Positions 49,405-59,651 of a DNA stretch of 64,000 nt are shown piece after piece. Positions within the stretch are counted from its first letter, which is position 1; each line of letters starts with the position of its first letter. The stretch comes from Flavobacterium urumqiense. Lineage in GTDB: Bacteria; Bacteroidota; Bacteroidia; Flavobacteriales; Flavobacteriaceae. Made by a program: the position numbers and the translations under genes. A model generated the notes under the pieces. It made no database searches and had not been told where the DNA came from. It saw nothing but the letters and a program-made list of their open reading frames with translations. The stretch lies in contig NZ_FNVP01000007.1 of assembly GCF_900108015.1 (NCBI RefSeq), positions 62,001 to 126,000 on the forward strand, written 5' to 3'.

Positions 49405-52400
49405 ATGAAACTAAAGTTCAATGGATTCTTACTACTATTAGTAATACTTGTGGCGCAAATCACTTTTGCACAAGAAAGAGCCGTTTCAGGAACCGTTTCT
49501 GATAATGCAGGATTGCCTTTACCGGGCGTGAGTGTATTAGTTAAAGGAACTAAAACTGGAACACAAACTGATTTTGATGGAAAATATTCCATCAAAGCAT
49601 CATCAAGTCAAGTTTTGATTTTTACCTACATTGGGATGAAAACGCAAGAGATTGTAGCGGGTTCATCTTCTGTTAATGTAAAACTCGCCAGTGGAGCAGT
49701 GGAGCTTGAAGGAATTGTAGTAACTGCTTTGGGAATCAAAAGAGAAAAAAAATCTCTAGGGTATGCCTCACAAGAAATTAAAGGTGCTGATCTAACATCA
49801 GGAGCCGGAAGTTCAAACTTCCTAAACGAGCTTTCTGGAAAATCAGCTGGTGTAAATATTAGAAAAAACACCAACTTTGGAGGATCAACAAACGTTGTCT
49901 CAAGGGGTGTAAAAAACTTAACAGGGGATAACCAAATGCTTATTGTAATTGACGGAATGCCAATCAACAATACAAACACAAACTCAAGCGCAGGCTCACA
50001 AACAGCTGGTGCTCGTAATACTTACGATTACGGAAACAATGCAATGGATATTAATCCAGACGACATTGAGTCCCTAAACATCTTAAAAGGCGCTGCTGCG
50101 GCTGCTTTATACGGATGGCAAGCAGGGAATGGAGTAATTATGATTACAACCAAAAAAGGAAAATCTAAAAAAGGAATGGGTGTTACAATTTCTAGCGAAT
50201 TAACCGTAGGAACTGTCGACAAATCCACATTTCCTGATTATCAAAATAAATACGGTCAAGGATACGGTCCAACTTACGATTCAGCAGGAAATCCTAAAGG
50301 CATTCCTGTAGGACCAACAGGCGCTTTTTTTACTATTGACAGCAACGGACAACAAGTTGCAACAACAGTTGACGATGCTTCTTATGGCGTTGCTTTTGAC
50401 CCGAATCTTTCTGTTTTTCAATGGAACGCGTATACCACTTTCTCTGATAATTATGGTAAAAAAACACCATGGCAAGCGGCAAAAAACGGTCCAATCACAT
50501 TTTTTAACACTGCTCAAACTTTAAGCAATTCTGTATCAATAGAAGACGGAACTGATAAAACAAATTTTGTATTGAACTTTAACAACTTCAAAGAAACCGG
50601 TATTTTACCAAACAGTGAATTGAAGAAAAACACTTTCAGCGCAAAGATTAATCATAAGTTCACAGACAAACTATCAACTAGTGTTTTTGCAAATTATACC
50701 GCACAAAATACAGTAGGTAGAAACACCACAGGATATGGTGGTGACAACGTTGCTGGATTATTCCGTCAGTGGTGGGGTACCAATGTAGACATACAGGAAC
50801 AAAAAACTGTTTTTGACAGATCAGGTGGACAAAACATCTCTTGGAATATGGGTGCACCAGCAACTGGTAATACGAACCCTAAATATTGGGACAATCCTTA
50901 CTTCACAAGATTCAAAAATTTTCAATCGGATGAAAGAAACCGTTTTATAGGATATGTTCAATTAGACTACAAATTGAACGATTGGCTTTCTGCTAGCGGA
51001 AAAGTAAGTACCGATAGTTATTCAGAGTTACGTGAAGAAAGAAAAGCGGCAGGATCGCTTAATTCAACATTTGGAATAAATAGATTAGCTGTCCCTTCCG
51101 GATATCAAAGATATAATGGTATGTTTTCTGAGCAAAACTATCAAGCAACTTTAACTTTTAAGAAAAACATTACAGAGCAAATCTCCTTAAGTGGCCTTGC
51201 AGGTCTTAATTCTTTACGAACAAGACGTACATCAATCTTAGCATCTACTGAAGGAGGACTAATTATCCCAGAGATTTATGCTTTATCAAATTCAGTAGCA
51301 GCTGTACCATTCCCAATCGAAAGAGAAGAAAATTCAGGTGTTAATAGTGCATTTGCTTCCACTTCTTTTGGTTTTAAAGACTTTTTATTCTTAGATGGTA
51401 CTATACGTAATGATGCTTTCTCTACACTACCAAAAGGAAATAATGCTGTTAATACATTTTCAGCATCTGCGAGTTATGTTTTTACTGAACACGTCCGTCA
51501 AGATTGGTTGTCTTTTGGAAAGTTAAGAGCTAGTTACGCTGAAAACCCACAAGGGAATATAGACTTGTATGCATTGCAAAGCGTATTTACAAAGTTCAAT
51601 CCTTTTGGAGCAAATCAACTTTACTCTCGTCCAGACGTTGGTGCCAATTCTGAACTACGTCCAGTAAAAACAGCGACTAAAGAGATTGGTTTAGAAATGC
51701 AGTTCTTAAAGAAAAGAGTTGGATTTGATGTAAGTGTTTATAAAAGTTTAAGTTCTGACCAAATCTTCCCTGTAGATTATTCAACAGCAACTGGATACTC
51801 TAAAAAATATATAAATGCTGGATCAGTAGAAAATAAAGGAATCGAGGTACAATTTAATGCGTCACCGATAAAAACTGCTGATTTCCAATGGGATATTTTT
51901 GTAAACTGGTCAAAAAATAAAAATACCGTTGTTGCTTTAGCACCTGGTATCGAAACACTAACCTTGGGAACTTTTCAAGGAGGAGTTGGTATAATAGCCA
52001 CCAAAGGACATCCTTACGGAGACATAATAGGAAAAGACTATACTTACAGTGCAGATGGACAAAGAATAACAAGTAATGGTTCGTATGTAATGACTACAAC
52101 AACTAACAATGTAATTGGAAATGTGACTCCAGATTGGATTGGTGGATTACGTAACAAATTTACTTACAAACAACTTTCATTAGGTTTCTTGTTAGACATG
52201 CAAAAAGGAGGAGATATTTTCTCTCTTGATCAATATTACGGACAAGATTCTGGTTTATATAAATCCACTGCAGGAATTAACGAATTAGGAAACCCAGTAA
52301 GAAATACAATTGCAAACGGTGGAGGTGTTATACTTCCGGGCGTAAATGCAAACGGTACTCCCAACACAACGAGAACTACACGTCCTGAAGTAGCTGGTAG

Positions 52401-52692
52401 CATCTATGGTTACGAAAAAAATCCACAAAAGGCTTTTGTATATGATGCAGGTTTTTTAAAATTAAGAGAAGTAAACATTACTTACAGCTTTCCAACAAAT
52501 ATCGTATCTCAAATAAATTTGACTGATTTACGCCTTTCAATAGTAGGTTCAAACTTATGGACGATTAGCAAAAATCTTCCAGACGCTGACCCAGAAAGCG
52601 GTATTACTTCAGGTAACTTATCTGCTGGTTATTCAGGAGGTTCATTGCCTTCAACGAGAAACATTGGATTTAACCTAACATTAAAATTTTAA
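49405..52692 (+). CDS. SusC/RagA-family TonB-dependent transporter 1
   Basis: A 1095-residue outer-membrane receptor. A signal peptide ends TFAQ (22), followed by a carboxypeptidase-regulatory-like beta-sandwich (about 25-105: GTVSDNAGLPLPGVSVLVKG). The plug domain (about 115-235) carries AAAALYGWQAGNGVIMITTK, a SusC hallmark. The rest is a barrel ending GFNLTLKF. With the SusD-like lipoprotein 3 bp downstream it should form a binding-and-import pair, powered by TonB. The substrate cannot be read and no carbohydrate-active enzyme gene lies beside it, so peptides are as likely as glycans. Confidence 0.97.
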   Translation: MKLKFNGFLLLLVILVAQITFAQERAVSGTVSDNAGLPLPGVSVLVKGTKTGTQTDFDGKYSIKASSSQVLIFTYIGMKTQEIVAGSSSVNVKLASGAVELEGIVVTALGIKREKKSLGYASQEIKGADLTSGAGSSNFLNELSGKSAGVNIRKNTNFGGSTNVVSRGVKNLTGDNQMLIVIDGMPINNTNTNSSAGSQTAGARNTYDYGNNAMDINPDDIESLNILKGAAAAALYGWQAGNGVIMITTKKGKSKKGMGVTISSELTVGTVDKSTFPDYQNKYGQGYGPTYDSAGNPKGIPVGPTGAFFTIDSNGQQVATTVDDASYGVAFDPNLSVFQWNAYTTFSDNYGKKTPWQAAKNGPITFFNTAQTLSNSVSIEDGTDKTNFVLNFNNFKETGILPNSELKKNTFSAKINHKFTDKLSTSVFANYTAQNTVGRNTTGYGGDNVAGLFRQWWGTNVDIQEQKTVFDRSGGQNISWNMGAPATGNTNPKYWDNPYFTRFKNFQSDERNRFIGYVQLDYKLNDWLSASGKVSTDSYSELREERKAAGSLNSTFGINRLAVPSGYQRYNGMFSEQNYQATLTFKKNITEQISLSGLAGLNSLRTRRTSILASTEGGLIIPEIYALSNSVAAVPFPIEREENSGVNSAFASTSFGFKDFLFLDGTIRNDAFSTLPKGNNAVNTFSASASYVFTEHVRQDWLSFGKLRASYAENPQGNIDLYALQSVFTKFNPFGANQLYSRPDVGANSELRPVKTATKEIGLEMQFLKKRVGFDVSVYKSLSSDQIFPVDYSTATGYSKKYINAGSVENKGIEVQFNASPIKTADFQWDIFVNWSKNKNTVVALAPGIETLTLGTFQGGVGIIATKGHPYGDIIGKDYTYSADGQRITSNGSYVMTTTTNNVIGNVTPDWIGGLRNKFTYKQLSLGFLLDMQKGGDIFSLDQYYGQDSGLYKSTAGINELGNPVRNTIANGGGVILPGVNANGTPNTTRTTRPEVAGSIYGYEKNPQKAFVYDAGFLKLREVNITYSFPTNIVSQINLTDLRLSIVGSNLWTISKNLPDADPESGITSGNLSAGYSGGSLPSTRNIGFNLTLKF

Positions 52693-52695
52693 ATC

Positions 52696-54195
52696 ATGAA
52701 AAAAATAATTTTATTGCTATCATTTATCACCTTGACGATGTCATGCAGTGATCTTACTGATATGAATGTTGACCCCAAAAGGTCAACAATTACACAGCCT
52801 GAATATTTGTTCACAAATGCTCAAAAAAAGTTGGTAGATCAAATGGTAAGCACCAGTGTAAATTCAAATGTTTTTAGAATGTTTGCTCAACAATGGACAG
52901 AAACTACCTATCCCGGTGAAAGTCAATATGACATCGGCGCTAGAAAAATTCCTGATACCCATTTCGCTACTTTATACAGGGATGTTTTGGCAGACTTGGT
53001 AGACTCAAAAAATTTACTAAAAATACAAAAGCCAGTTACAGCCTCAGATATTGCAATTCAGAAAAATAAACTGGCAGTAATTGACATCCTAATAGCTTAT
53101 TCCTATAGTGTATTGGTAGACACATTTGGCAACGTTCCTTACACTCAGTCAGTTGACGACAACTATCCTTTACCTGCTTACGATGATGCTAAAACAATCT
53201 ACAAGGACCTTATTACGAGGTTAGCGGCAAATGTTGCTATACTGAAAAACAATGCGGCAGATCCAAATTTTGGCGCAGCAGATCTTATTTTTTCAGGTAA
53301 CGCAGCTAGTAATGCAAAGTGGGCTAAATTTGCTAATTCATTAATCATTAGACTTGCTGTCAATATTTCAGATGTAGATCCGAGTTACGCTATGACTCAG
53401 GTTCAAGCGGCTATTGCTTCAGGGGCATTAGCTAGCAACGCAGATAATACAAAACTAGTATATTTGACTACAGCTGGTAACACAAATCCACTGTATCTTG
53501 ACTTAGTTACAAGTAAAAGAGACGATTTTATTCCAGCTGAACCTTTTGTTGCAGCGATGGAAGCAATTGGAGGAGACCTAAGAATGGGTAAATTTTTCAC
53601 TAATGCCACAGCACCGGCTCCAAAAATTCCTGTAGGAAGAACTTACGTCGGTGGTACTTATGGTGAAGCAAATGTTTTTGGTGATTATTCACATGTAACT
53701 TCTACCTTAAACAATCCTGTGTTTGCAGGTACTTTATTTGATTATTCTGAATTACAATTTCTTTTAGCAGAAGCTGCAGAGAAGAATTTAATTCCAGGGG
53801 GTTCCGTTCAGGCAAGAATCTACTACAATAGCGGAATCACAGCTTCTTTCCAGGATTGGGGACTTACTACTACTGATGCGACTCTATATTTAACTAATCC
53901 TAAAGTGGATTATACAAATGTTTTAAGTGGTGCAACATATAAAGAAAAACTTGGTAAACAAGCTTGGTTTGCACTATATAATAGAGGATTTGAGGCTTGG
54001 ACTTCTTATAGAAGATTAGATTTCCCTAAGTTATTTCCATCGACAACTTCAAAGAATAAAGGAATCTTGACAGTTCCGGTAAGATATACTTATCCAAGTG
54101 TAGAACAAACTCTAAATGGTACAAACTATACTAAGGCCGCCAGCGATATTGGTGGAGACCTATTGAACACAAAAGTTTTCTGGGATAAATTCTAA
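52696..54195 (+). CDS. SusD/RagB-family lipoprotein 1
   Basis: A 499-residue surface lipoprotein with signal peptide ending LTMSC (Cys17), so lipidation is expected. The C-terminal part WFALYNRGFEAWTSYRRLDFP is the conserved SusD ending, and the middle is helix-rich with TPR-like segments (LLAEAAEKNL). It acts as the lid of the SusC barrel and binds substrate on the cell surface. It starts 3 bp after the SusC stop, so the two are translated together. It is followed by a good terminator at 54215. Confidence 0.96.
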   Translation: MKKIILLLSFITLTMSCSDLTDMNVDPKRSTITQPEYLFTNAQKKLVDQMVSTSVNSNVFRMFAQQWTETTYPGESQYDIGARKIPDTHFATLYRDVLADLVDSKNLLKIQKPVTASDIAIQKNKLAVIDILIAYSYSVLVDTFGNVPYTQSVDDNYPLPAYDDAKTIYKDLITRLAANVAILKNNAADPNFGAADLIFSGNAASNAKWAKFANSLIIRLAVNISDVDPSYAMTQVQAAIASGALASNADNTKLVYLTTAGNTNPLYLDLVTSKRDDFIPAEPFVAAMEAIGGDLRMGKFFTNATAPAPKIPVGRTYVGGTYGEANVFGDYSHVTSTLNNPVFAGTLFDYSELQFLLAEAAEKNLIPGGSVQARIYYNSGITASFQDWGLTTTDATLYLTNPKVDYTNVLSGATYKEKLGKQAWFALYNRGFEAWTSYRRLDFPKLFPSTTSKNKGILTVPVRYTYPSVEQTLNGTNYTKAASDIGGDLLNTKVFWDKF

Positions 54196-54214
54196 TTATC
54201 ACTTATTTTATTTA

Positions 54215-54241
54215 AAACCATCACTCAAAGAGTGATGGTTT
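54215..54241 (+). terminator. terminator of the first SusCD operon
   Basis: A perfect 12-bp stem AAACCATCACTC/GAGTGATGGTTT with an AAA loop and a T-run, 19 bp after the SusD stop. Confidence 0.92.
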
Positions 54242-54639
54242 TTTTATGTCTACAAATCATTGAAAATAATTATTATTTACTCTTTTGATCAAAAAAAGTT
54301 GTGAAAAAATTGGTTTTCGCATTTAGATTAGGAACCGGAAAAAGAACCAAGAGTTATTATTTTGAATAACAAAAAAAGTAAACACTAAATTAATTACTTC
54401 GGTTAACAACTATTACAAGAGTATTAGCATTTGAAAAATAAGTGCGCCGTTATAAAATAATAAATCCCGATTTTAACAGAATATCCAAATATACTGAAAC
54501 CTAATTTAAATAAAGCATATCGTCATAGAGTATAGGTTTTCAAAAGATAAAACAAACGCTTAAATAAACAGTCAAAAAAATATTACCACTATAAATAGCC
54601 CCTATGTCCAAGACAATTTTTAAATTTAGCATCCTCTGA

Positions 54640-54732
54640 AAGAAAAAAAAATAACAATAAGTTAACTTTTTACAACGCCATACTTAATATTTGTTATAAT
54701 GTTAAATTTTACAATGCAATTAAAAAATAATT
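54640..54732 (+). pseudogene. relic of the omp85 3' end
   Basis: The stretch translates as KKNNNKLTFYNAILNICYNVKF, against KKNNNNLTFYNSIVNIYYNVKF-like residues at the end of the Omp85 gene (49261-49331). The nucleotides also match. The frame then continues a few codons past the old stop. It lies before the second SusC gene exactly as the intact gene lies before the first, so it marks the left end of a duplication. Confidence 0.88.
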
Positions 54733-54796
54733 GCCTTTATTAGGAAAGTTAACAAATTATTAAGAAGTTTGCGAGACTAATTCAAAATATTTAAAA
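54733..54796 (+). promoter_or_regulatory. conserved SusC 5' leader, copy 2
   Basis: 'attaggaaagttaacaaattattaag' and 'actaattcaaaat' recur here, as before the first SusC gene. It is very A/T-rich around a 'gttaacaaattattaag' core. Confidence 0.55.
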
Positions 54797-57700
54797 ATGA
54801 AACTAAAGTTTAATGGATTCTTAGTACTATTAGTAGTACTTGTCGCGCAACTAACTTTTGCGCAAGAAAGAGCTGTTTCAGGTGTTGTTTCTGATAATGC
54901 AGGATTGCCTTTACCAGGTGTGAGCGTATTAGTAAAAGGAACTCAATCTGGAACACAAACTGATTTTGATGGAAAATTTTCTATCAGAGCAACATCAAGC
55001 CAAATCTTGATTTTTAGCTACATTGGTATGAAAACCCAAGAAGTAATGGCAAGTTCAGCAACTGTCAATGTAAAATTAGCTGGTAGCGCAGTAGAACTTG
55101 AAGGAGTTGTTGTGACGGCTTTAGGAATTAAAAGAGAAGTGAAAGCACTTCCTTATGCAGCACAAACGGTTAAAGCAGAACAATTAAACGTTACACAAAG
55201 TGTAGATGTTAAAGGAGCTTTAGCAGGAAAAGTTGCTGGTATTCAAATTAACGGACAGGCAGGATCAAAAATTGGTGCTACTGGTAAAATTAGAATTCGT
55301 GGTGCGATAAGCTTAACAGGTGACGATGATGCATTGTATGTGCTAGACGGGATTGCAGTTGATCCTAACTCTATTGACATGGATAATATAGCTGACGTTA
55401 CTGTACTTAAAGGACCTAATGCAACAGCGTTATACGGACAAAGAGCTGTATATGGTGTAATACAATTGACTTCTAAAAAAGGAGTTAAAGGCCGTATGAC
55501 TGTCGATATCAATAGTTCTACTACTTTTGATAAAGTGGCTTACTTACCAAAATATCAAAATTTATACGGTACAGGATATGAAGGAAATGATAGTTGGTCT
55601 AATTTCGATTATGCCGCAGGTGGATTTGGAGGAGCTTACCCAACTGAATGGTCTGTAATGGATGGCAAACGTTATCTTAGAGAAGATAATAACTATGCTG
55701 ACGAAAGCTGGGGCCCAAAATTTGATGATAAAGATTACTTACCTTGGTATTCTTGGTCAAAAGATAGCCCTTATTTTGGACAAACTGCAAAATACTCAGC
55801 TCAACCAAACAACATTAAAGATTTCTACGATACAGGTGTAACAAAAAGAAACTCGTTCACTCTTAGTGGTGGTGGAGATAATTTTAGAGCTAGATTATCA
55901 TACACTAATTTAGACCAACAAGGTATTCAACCATCTACTGGACAACGAAAAAACTACATCGCCTCTACTATGTCATATGACTTAAGCGACAAGTTAAAAG
56001 TAGATTTCATGATGAACTATAGTACTGGTACAATTAGAGGGGAATTTGATGACTCTTATTCAAACCAAACATCAGGATCATTCAACTCATGGTTTGGAAG
56101 ACAACTTGATGTAACTAAATTACGTGAATTAAAAGATCTAAAAAACGGAGCTGGTTACCAAGCAACCTGGAACTGGTGGGGTCCAGAATATTATACTCTA
56201 GGTGGCTCATATCAAAAACCAGCTTTCTGGTATAATCCTTACACTTATTTGGAGCAATTTGATTACAATCAAAAAACTGACAACCTTACCTTCTCTTTAA
56301 GTCCAACTTACAAAATCAATGACAACTTAAGTGTTGCTGGAACTTTTAGTAGAAACCAAAATAACTACGATAGAAAATACTATTTCCCAACAGAATTATC
56401 ACTTTCTGCAGCGCCAGATTTATATAATCCATGGCAAAATGCTTTTGGTATTTACAAATCAGTTAGCACTGAGGATAATTACGATGCCAGAATTAATTAT
56501 AATGTAGACTTTAATGAATTAAAATTAACAACTACTGCCGGAGCAAGTGTTAGAAATAATGCATATGACAGAATATCAACTGAGATTGATCAAACTTCAA
56601 GAGTTGGTGGATTGGTATTACCAGATGTTTATACATTCTCTAATGCTAGTGTAACTCCAATTACCAGACCATTTATCTATGATAAAAGTGTAAAAAGTAT
56701 TTATGCTTTAGCAAATTTAGGATACAAAAATTTCTTCTATTTAGATGGAACTGTGCGTAGAGACTGGTCATCAGCAATGCCATCTACTGCAAATGGGAAT
56801 ACGACAGGATCGATCGGTGCAAGTTTAATTTTTACTGAATTAATGGGTAAAAACGATGTTTTAAGTTTTGGTAAATTAAGAGCTGGTTATGCGATTATTG
56901 GTACTGATGCAAATGCATTAGCGATTAATCCAAACTATCCTATACTTAATTCGCACCCTTACAACAGTACAAACGTTGCATTTTTCAATAAACAAACAAT
57001 TGTAGATCCAAATTTAAAATTTGCACAAAACGCGAGTTTTGAAGCTGGTTTAGATTTGAAATTCCTAAGCAATAGAATTAGTTTTTCTGCTACTTACTAT
57101 AATGAAAACAGAAAAGATGAAATTATTTCAATCAACGTTCCTAATTCGACTGGAAGTTATTTTTTCCTAACTAATGCAGGTGAAACTAAAAGATCAGGTA
57201 TTGAACTATCCTTAAGCGGAGACGTCGTTAAAGCAAGTAATAAAGACGGATTCAATTGGAATACTTCTTTAAATTTTGCCCAAAACAAAACGCAAATTGT
57301 TTCTATCAGAGAAGGTTTATCAGCAATTAACGGACCAGGTGGAACTGATGACTGGAATTTAGCCACTGTCACTCAACAAGAAGGTGAAGAATGGGGTCAA
57401 ATTAGAGGATCTGCTATCAAAAGAGATGCTAACGGTACGAAAATAGTTAATGCTGACGGTTTATACGAAATTGAAACAAACCATGATTTCGGATCTGTTT
57501 TACCAGATTTCACAGGAGGATTATACAACCAAATTAGCTACAAAGGAATTACCTTAGCTGCATCGTTAGATTTCCAAAAAGGAGGTAAATTCTTCTCTCT
57601 TTCTGAAACATGGGGAACTTACTCAGGATTATTGGAAGAAACAGCTGCACTTAACAATAACGGAATAAACGTAAGAGAAGATGTAGATCTAGCTAACCCT

Positions 57701-58066
57701 TCTAAATCTGGAGGTGTACATGTTGTTGGTGTTAATGCAATTGGTACGGCTATAGATACATACGTATCTGCAAACCCTTATTTTGCTCAATTTAAAGGAA
57801 ACAACATAGCAGAACCTTTTGTACATGATGCCAGCTATTTAAAATTAAGAGATGTTTCTTTATCTTATACTTTCTCTGGAGCAAGATTTAACAATGTACT
57901 TCAAAGTGCTACAGTTGGTATAGTAGGTAGAAATTTATGGTTAATTGCTGTTTCTAAAGACAACAAAAATAGATGGGATCCTTCTGAACTTTCAGGTGGA
58001 TTTGGAGAAAATGGACAGTTACCAGGAACTAGAAGCTTAGGACTTAATGTTAAACTAACTTTTTAA
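54797..58066 (+). CDS. SusC/RagA-family TonB-dependent transporter 2
   Basis: 1089 residues with the same architecture: signal peptide to TFAQ (22), regulatory-like sandwich, plug with ATALYGQRAVYGVIQLTSKK, and a barrel ending LGLNVKLTF. Residues 1 to about 115 differ from transporter 1 at only some 20 positions, but from about 120 onward similarity drops to ordinary family level, with different loops and plug. It therefore likely has another substrate. It forms an operon with the SusD-like gene 10 bp downstream. Confidence 0.97.
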   Translation: MKLKFNGFLVLLVVLVAQLTFAQERAVSGVVSDNAGLPLPGVSVLVKGTQSGTQTDFDGKFSIRATSSQILIFSYIGMKTQEVMASSATVNVKLAGSAVELEGVVVTALGIKREVKALPYAAQTVKAEQLNVTQSVDVKGALAGKVAGIQINGQAGSKIGATGKIRIRGAISLTGDDDALYVLDGIAVDPNSIDMDNIADVTVLKGPNATALYGQRAVYGVIQLTSKKGVKGRMTVDINSSTTFDKVAYLPKYQNLYGTGYEGNDSWSNFDYAAGGFGGAYPTEWSVMDGKRYLREDNNYADESWGPKFDDKDYLPWYSWSKDSPYFGQTAKYSAQPNNIKDFYDTGVTKRNSFTLSGGGDNFRARLSYTNLDQQGIQPSTGQRKNYIASTMSYDLSDKLKVDFMMNYSTGTIRGEFDDSYSNQTSGSFNSWFGRQLDVTKLRELKDLKNGAGYQATWNWWGPEYYTLGGSYQKPAFWYNPYTYLEQFDYNQKTDNLTFSLSPTYKINDNLSVAGTFSRNQNNYDRKYYFPTELSLSAAPDLYNPWQNAFGIYKSVSTEDNYDARINYNVDFNELKLTTTAGASVRNNAYDRISTEIDQTSRVGGLVLPDVYTFSNASVTPITRPFIYDKSVKSIYALANLGYKNFFYLDGTVRRDWSSAMPSTANGNTTGSIGASLIFTELMGKNDVLSFGKLRAGYAIIGTDANALAINPNYPILNSHPYNSTNVAFFNKQTIVDPNLKFAQNASFEAGLDLKFLSNRISFSATYYNENRKDEIISINVPNSTGSYFFLTNAGETKRSGIELSLSGDVVKASNKDGFNWNTSLNFAQNKTQIVSIREGLSAINGPGGTDDWNLATVTQQEGEEWGQIRGSAIKRDANGTKIVNADGLYEIETNHDFGSVLPDFTGGLYNQISYKGITLAASLDFQKGGKFFSLSETWGTYSGLLEETAALNNNGINVREDVDLANPSKSGGVHVVGVNAIGTAIDTYVSANPYFAQFKGNNIAEPFVHDASYLKLRDVSLSYTFSGARFNNVLQSATVGIVGRNLWLIAVSKDNKNRWDPSELSGGFGENGQLPGTRSLGLNVKLTF

Positions 58067-58076
58067 TAAATTAGAT

Positions 58077-59585
58077 ATGAAAAAATATATTTTAACTACT
58101 TTATCCGCTGCATTGCTTTTTGCATCATGTGATACGGTAGATTTTGGCGACACTAACCAAAATATCAATGGACCTTCTAAAATTGATCCAGCGGGTTTAA
58201 TGACTGGTGCAATTTTAGATTATTCTAACAACGCAGGTAGAATTTATGCTACTAACCCAACTTTATACGTTCAATATCAAACTCAGAATGTGTATTTGGA
58301 TGAGACCAGATATAGTGACGTTGCACAAGATTGGAGCGAATATTATGTAAAAGCTTTTGGTAATTTAAACGTACTTATTAACTTTTTAAATGTTCCTGAA
58401 AATGTGACCCCGACAGTTTTGTCTCAAGGTTCACTTAATAATCAGATAGGTGTTGCTAAAATCATGAAAGCGATTGTAACAAAAAGAATCACTGATTTAT
58501 ATGGTAACATTCCTTACACAGAAGCTGGAAATGGCATAGCTTTCTTGAACCCTAAATATGATTCACAAGAATTTATATACAAATCGCTAATAGCTGATTT
58601 AAAATCTGGACGTGACATGTTAAAAACGGCTGAAACAAAACCAAAAGGGGACGTATTATACAGTGGAGATGTTGCTAAATGGAAAAAGTTAGCTAACTCA
58701 ACTTTATTACAAGCTACGTTACAACTTTCTAAAAGATATCCTACTACATCAGGATTTGCAGCAGTTGAATTTAATAGTGCATTAAATAACGCAGGAGGAG
58801 TAATAACGACCATTGCAGATGAACCTTGGTTCAAATACATTGCTGCCGATGGAGTTTCTAACCCTTACTTTGCGTCAAGACCTGCGGATTATGATATCAC
58901 TAGCGAATTCGTTCAATCATTAAAAGGAACTGGAACATTAAAAAGAACCTCAAATCACACGGCAGATGCTAGACTTGGTTTGTACATGAGAAGTTCTACA
59001 GGAGCTGGTAAACCTTATGGTAATCCAGGTGGTTCTGCAGGTGGTTCTAGTAGAATGAACCTGACTTTAAATGGTCAAGATTCTCCATTACCAATGACAA
59101 TGGCCGCTTATACTTTCTTAAACAGAGCGGAGGGAGCAGCTAGAGGATGGACAACTGAAAATCCTACTACTTTATTGAAATCTGGTATTGTTATCTCTTT
59201 TGAAACATTATACAGACATTACAAATTCAACATCGCTACACCTACCATGACTCAAGCACAATTTGATAATGCAATGCTCGCTGCAAATGCTTACGCAGAT
59301 GCCAGAGTAGTTGATGTAACTGCTGAAGGTGTATTAAAAGTAATTGGTGAAGAAAAATGGGTAGCTTTATTCTTAGCCCCATTTGATTCTTATAGCGAAT
59401 GGAGACGTACGAAAGTACCAGCTTTAAAGGCACCTTCAGGAACTTTTAATGGAGGAGTAATTCCAACAAGATATAAGTACCCTGATAATGAAGTAAAATT
59501 CAACACCGCCAATTATAACACGGGAGTACAAGGTTTAACGCCTGCTGAAGATAGTAATAAATCTAAAGTATGGTGGGATCTATAA
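58077..59585 (+). CDS. SusD/RagB-family lipoprotein 2
   Basis: 502 residues; signal peptide ends LLFASC (Cys18). It reads as the SusD-like_2 branch rather than the classic RagB type: DTNQNINGPSKIDPAGLMTG at the N-terminus and WVALFLAPFDSYSEWRRTKVP near the end. This differs from the partner of transporter 1, whose corresponding part is WFALYNRGFEAWTSYRR. It is the surface lid of transporter 2. The following terminator overlaps the rlmB promoter. Confidence 0.95.
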   Translation: MKKYILTTLSAALLFASCDTVDFGDTNQNINGPSKIDPAGLMTGAILDYSNNAGRIYATNPTLYVQYQTQNVYLDETRYSDVAQDWSEYYVKAFGNLNVLINFLNVPENVTPTVLSQGSLNNQIGVAKIMKAIVTKRITDLYGNIPYTEAGNGIAFLNPKYDSQEFIYKSLIADLKSGRDMLKTAETKPKGDVLYSGDVAKWKKLANSTLLQATLQLSKRYPTTSGFAAVEFNSALNNAGGVITTIADEPWFKYIAADGVSNPYFASRPADYDITSEFVQSLKGTGTLKRTSNHTADARLGLYMRSSTGAGKPYGNPGGSAGGSSRMNLTLNGQDSPLPMTMAAYTFLNRAEGAARGWTTENPTTLLKSGIVISFETLYRHYKFNIATPTMTQAQFDNAMLAANAYADARVVDVTAEGVLKVIGEEKWVALFLAPFDSYSEWRRTKVPALKAPSGTFNGGVIPTRYKYPDNEVKFNTANYNTGVQGLTPAEDSNKSKVWWDL

Positions 59586-59609
59586 TAAATCCTATTATCT
59601 AAAATTAAA

Positions 59610-59638
59610 AGCCACTCAATTTTTGAGTGGTTTTTTTT
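59610..59638 (+). terminator. terminator of the second SusCD operon
   Basis: AAGCCACTCAA/TTGAGTGG with a short T loop and an eight-base T-run. The stem core is CCACTCAA/TTGAGTGG. It lies 25 bp past the SusD stop. Confidence 0.9.
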
Positions 59639-59647
59639 ATATATTTG
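59623..59647 (+). promoter_or_regulatory. rlmB promoter overlapping the upstream terminator
   Basis: TTG (59623-59625) within the right arm of the terminator and TATATTTG (59640-59647) form a consensus promoter with a 14-bp spacer. The rlmB ATG is at 59652, four bases after the box, so its message would be leaderless or nearly so. Confidence 0.6.
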
Positions 59648-59651
59648 CACC

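Larger units (their letters stand above)
54196..54796. other. 601-bp gap between the two SusCD pairs
   Basis: It holds the terminator at 54215, an AT-rich stretch without evident gene from 54260 to 54635, the omp85 relic at 54640 and the second copy of the SusC leader from 54733. No promoter box could be assigned with confidence. Confidence 0.7.
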
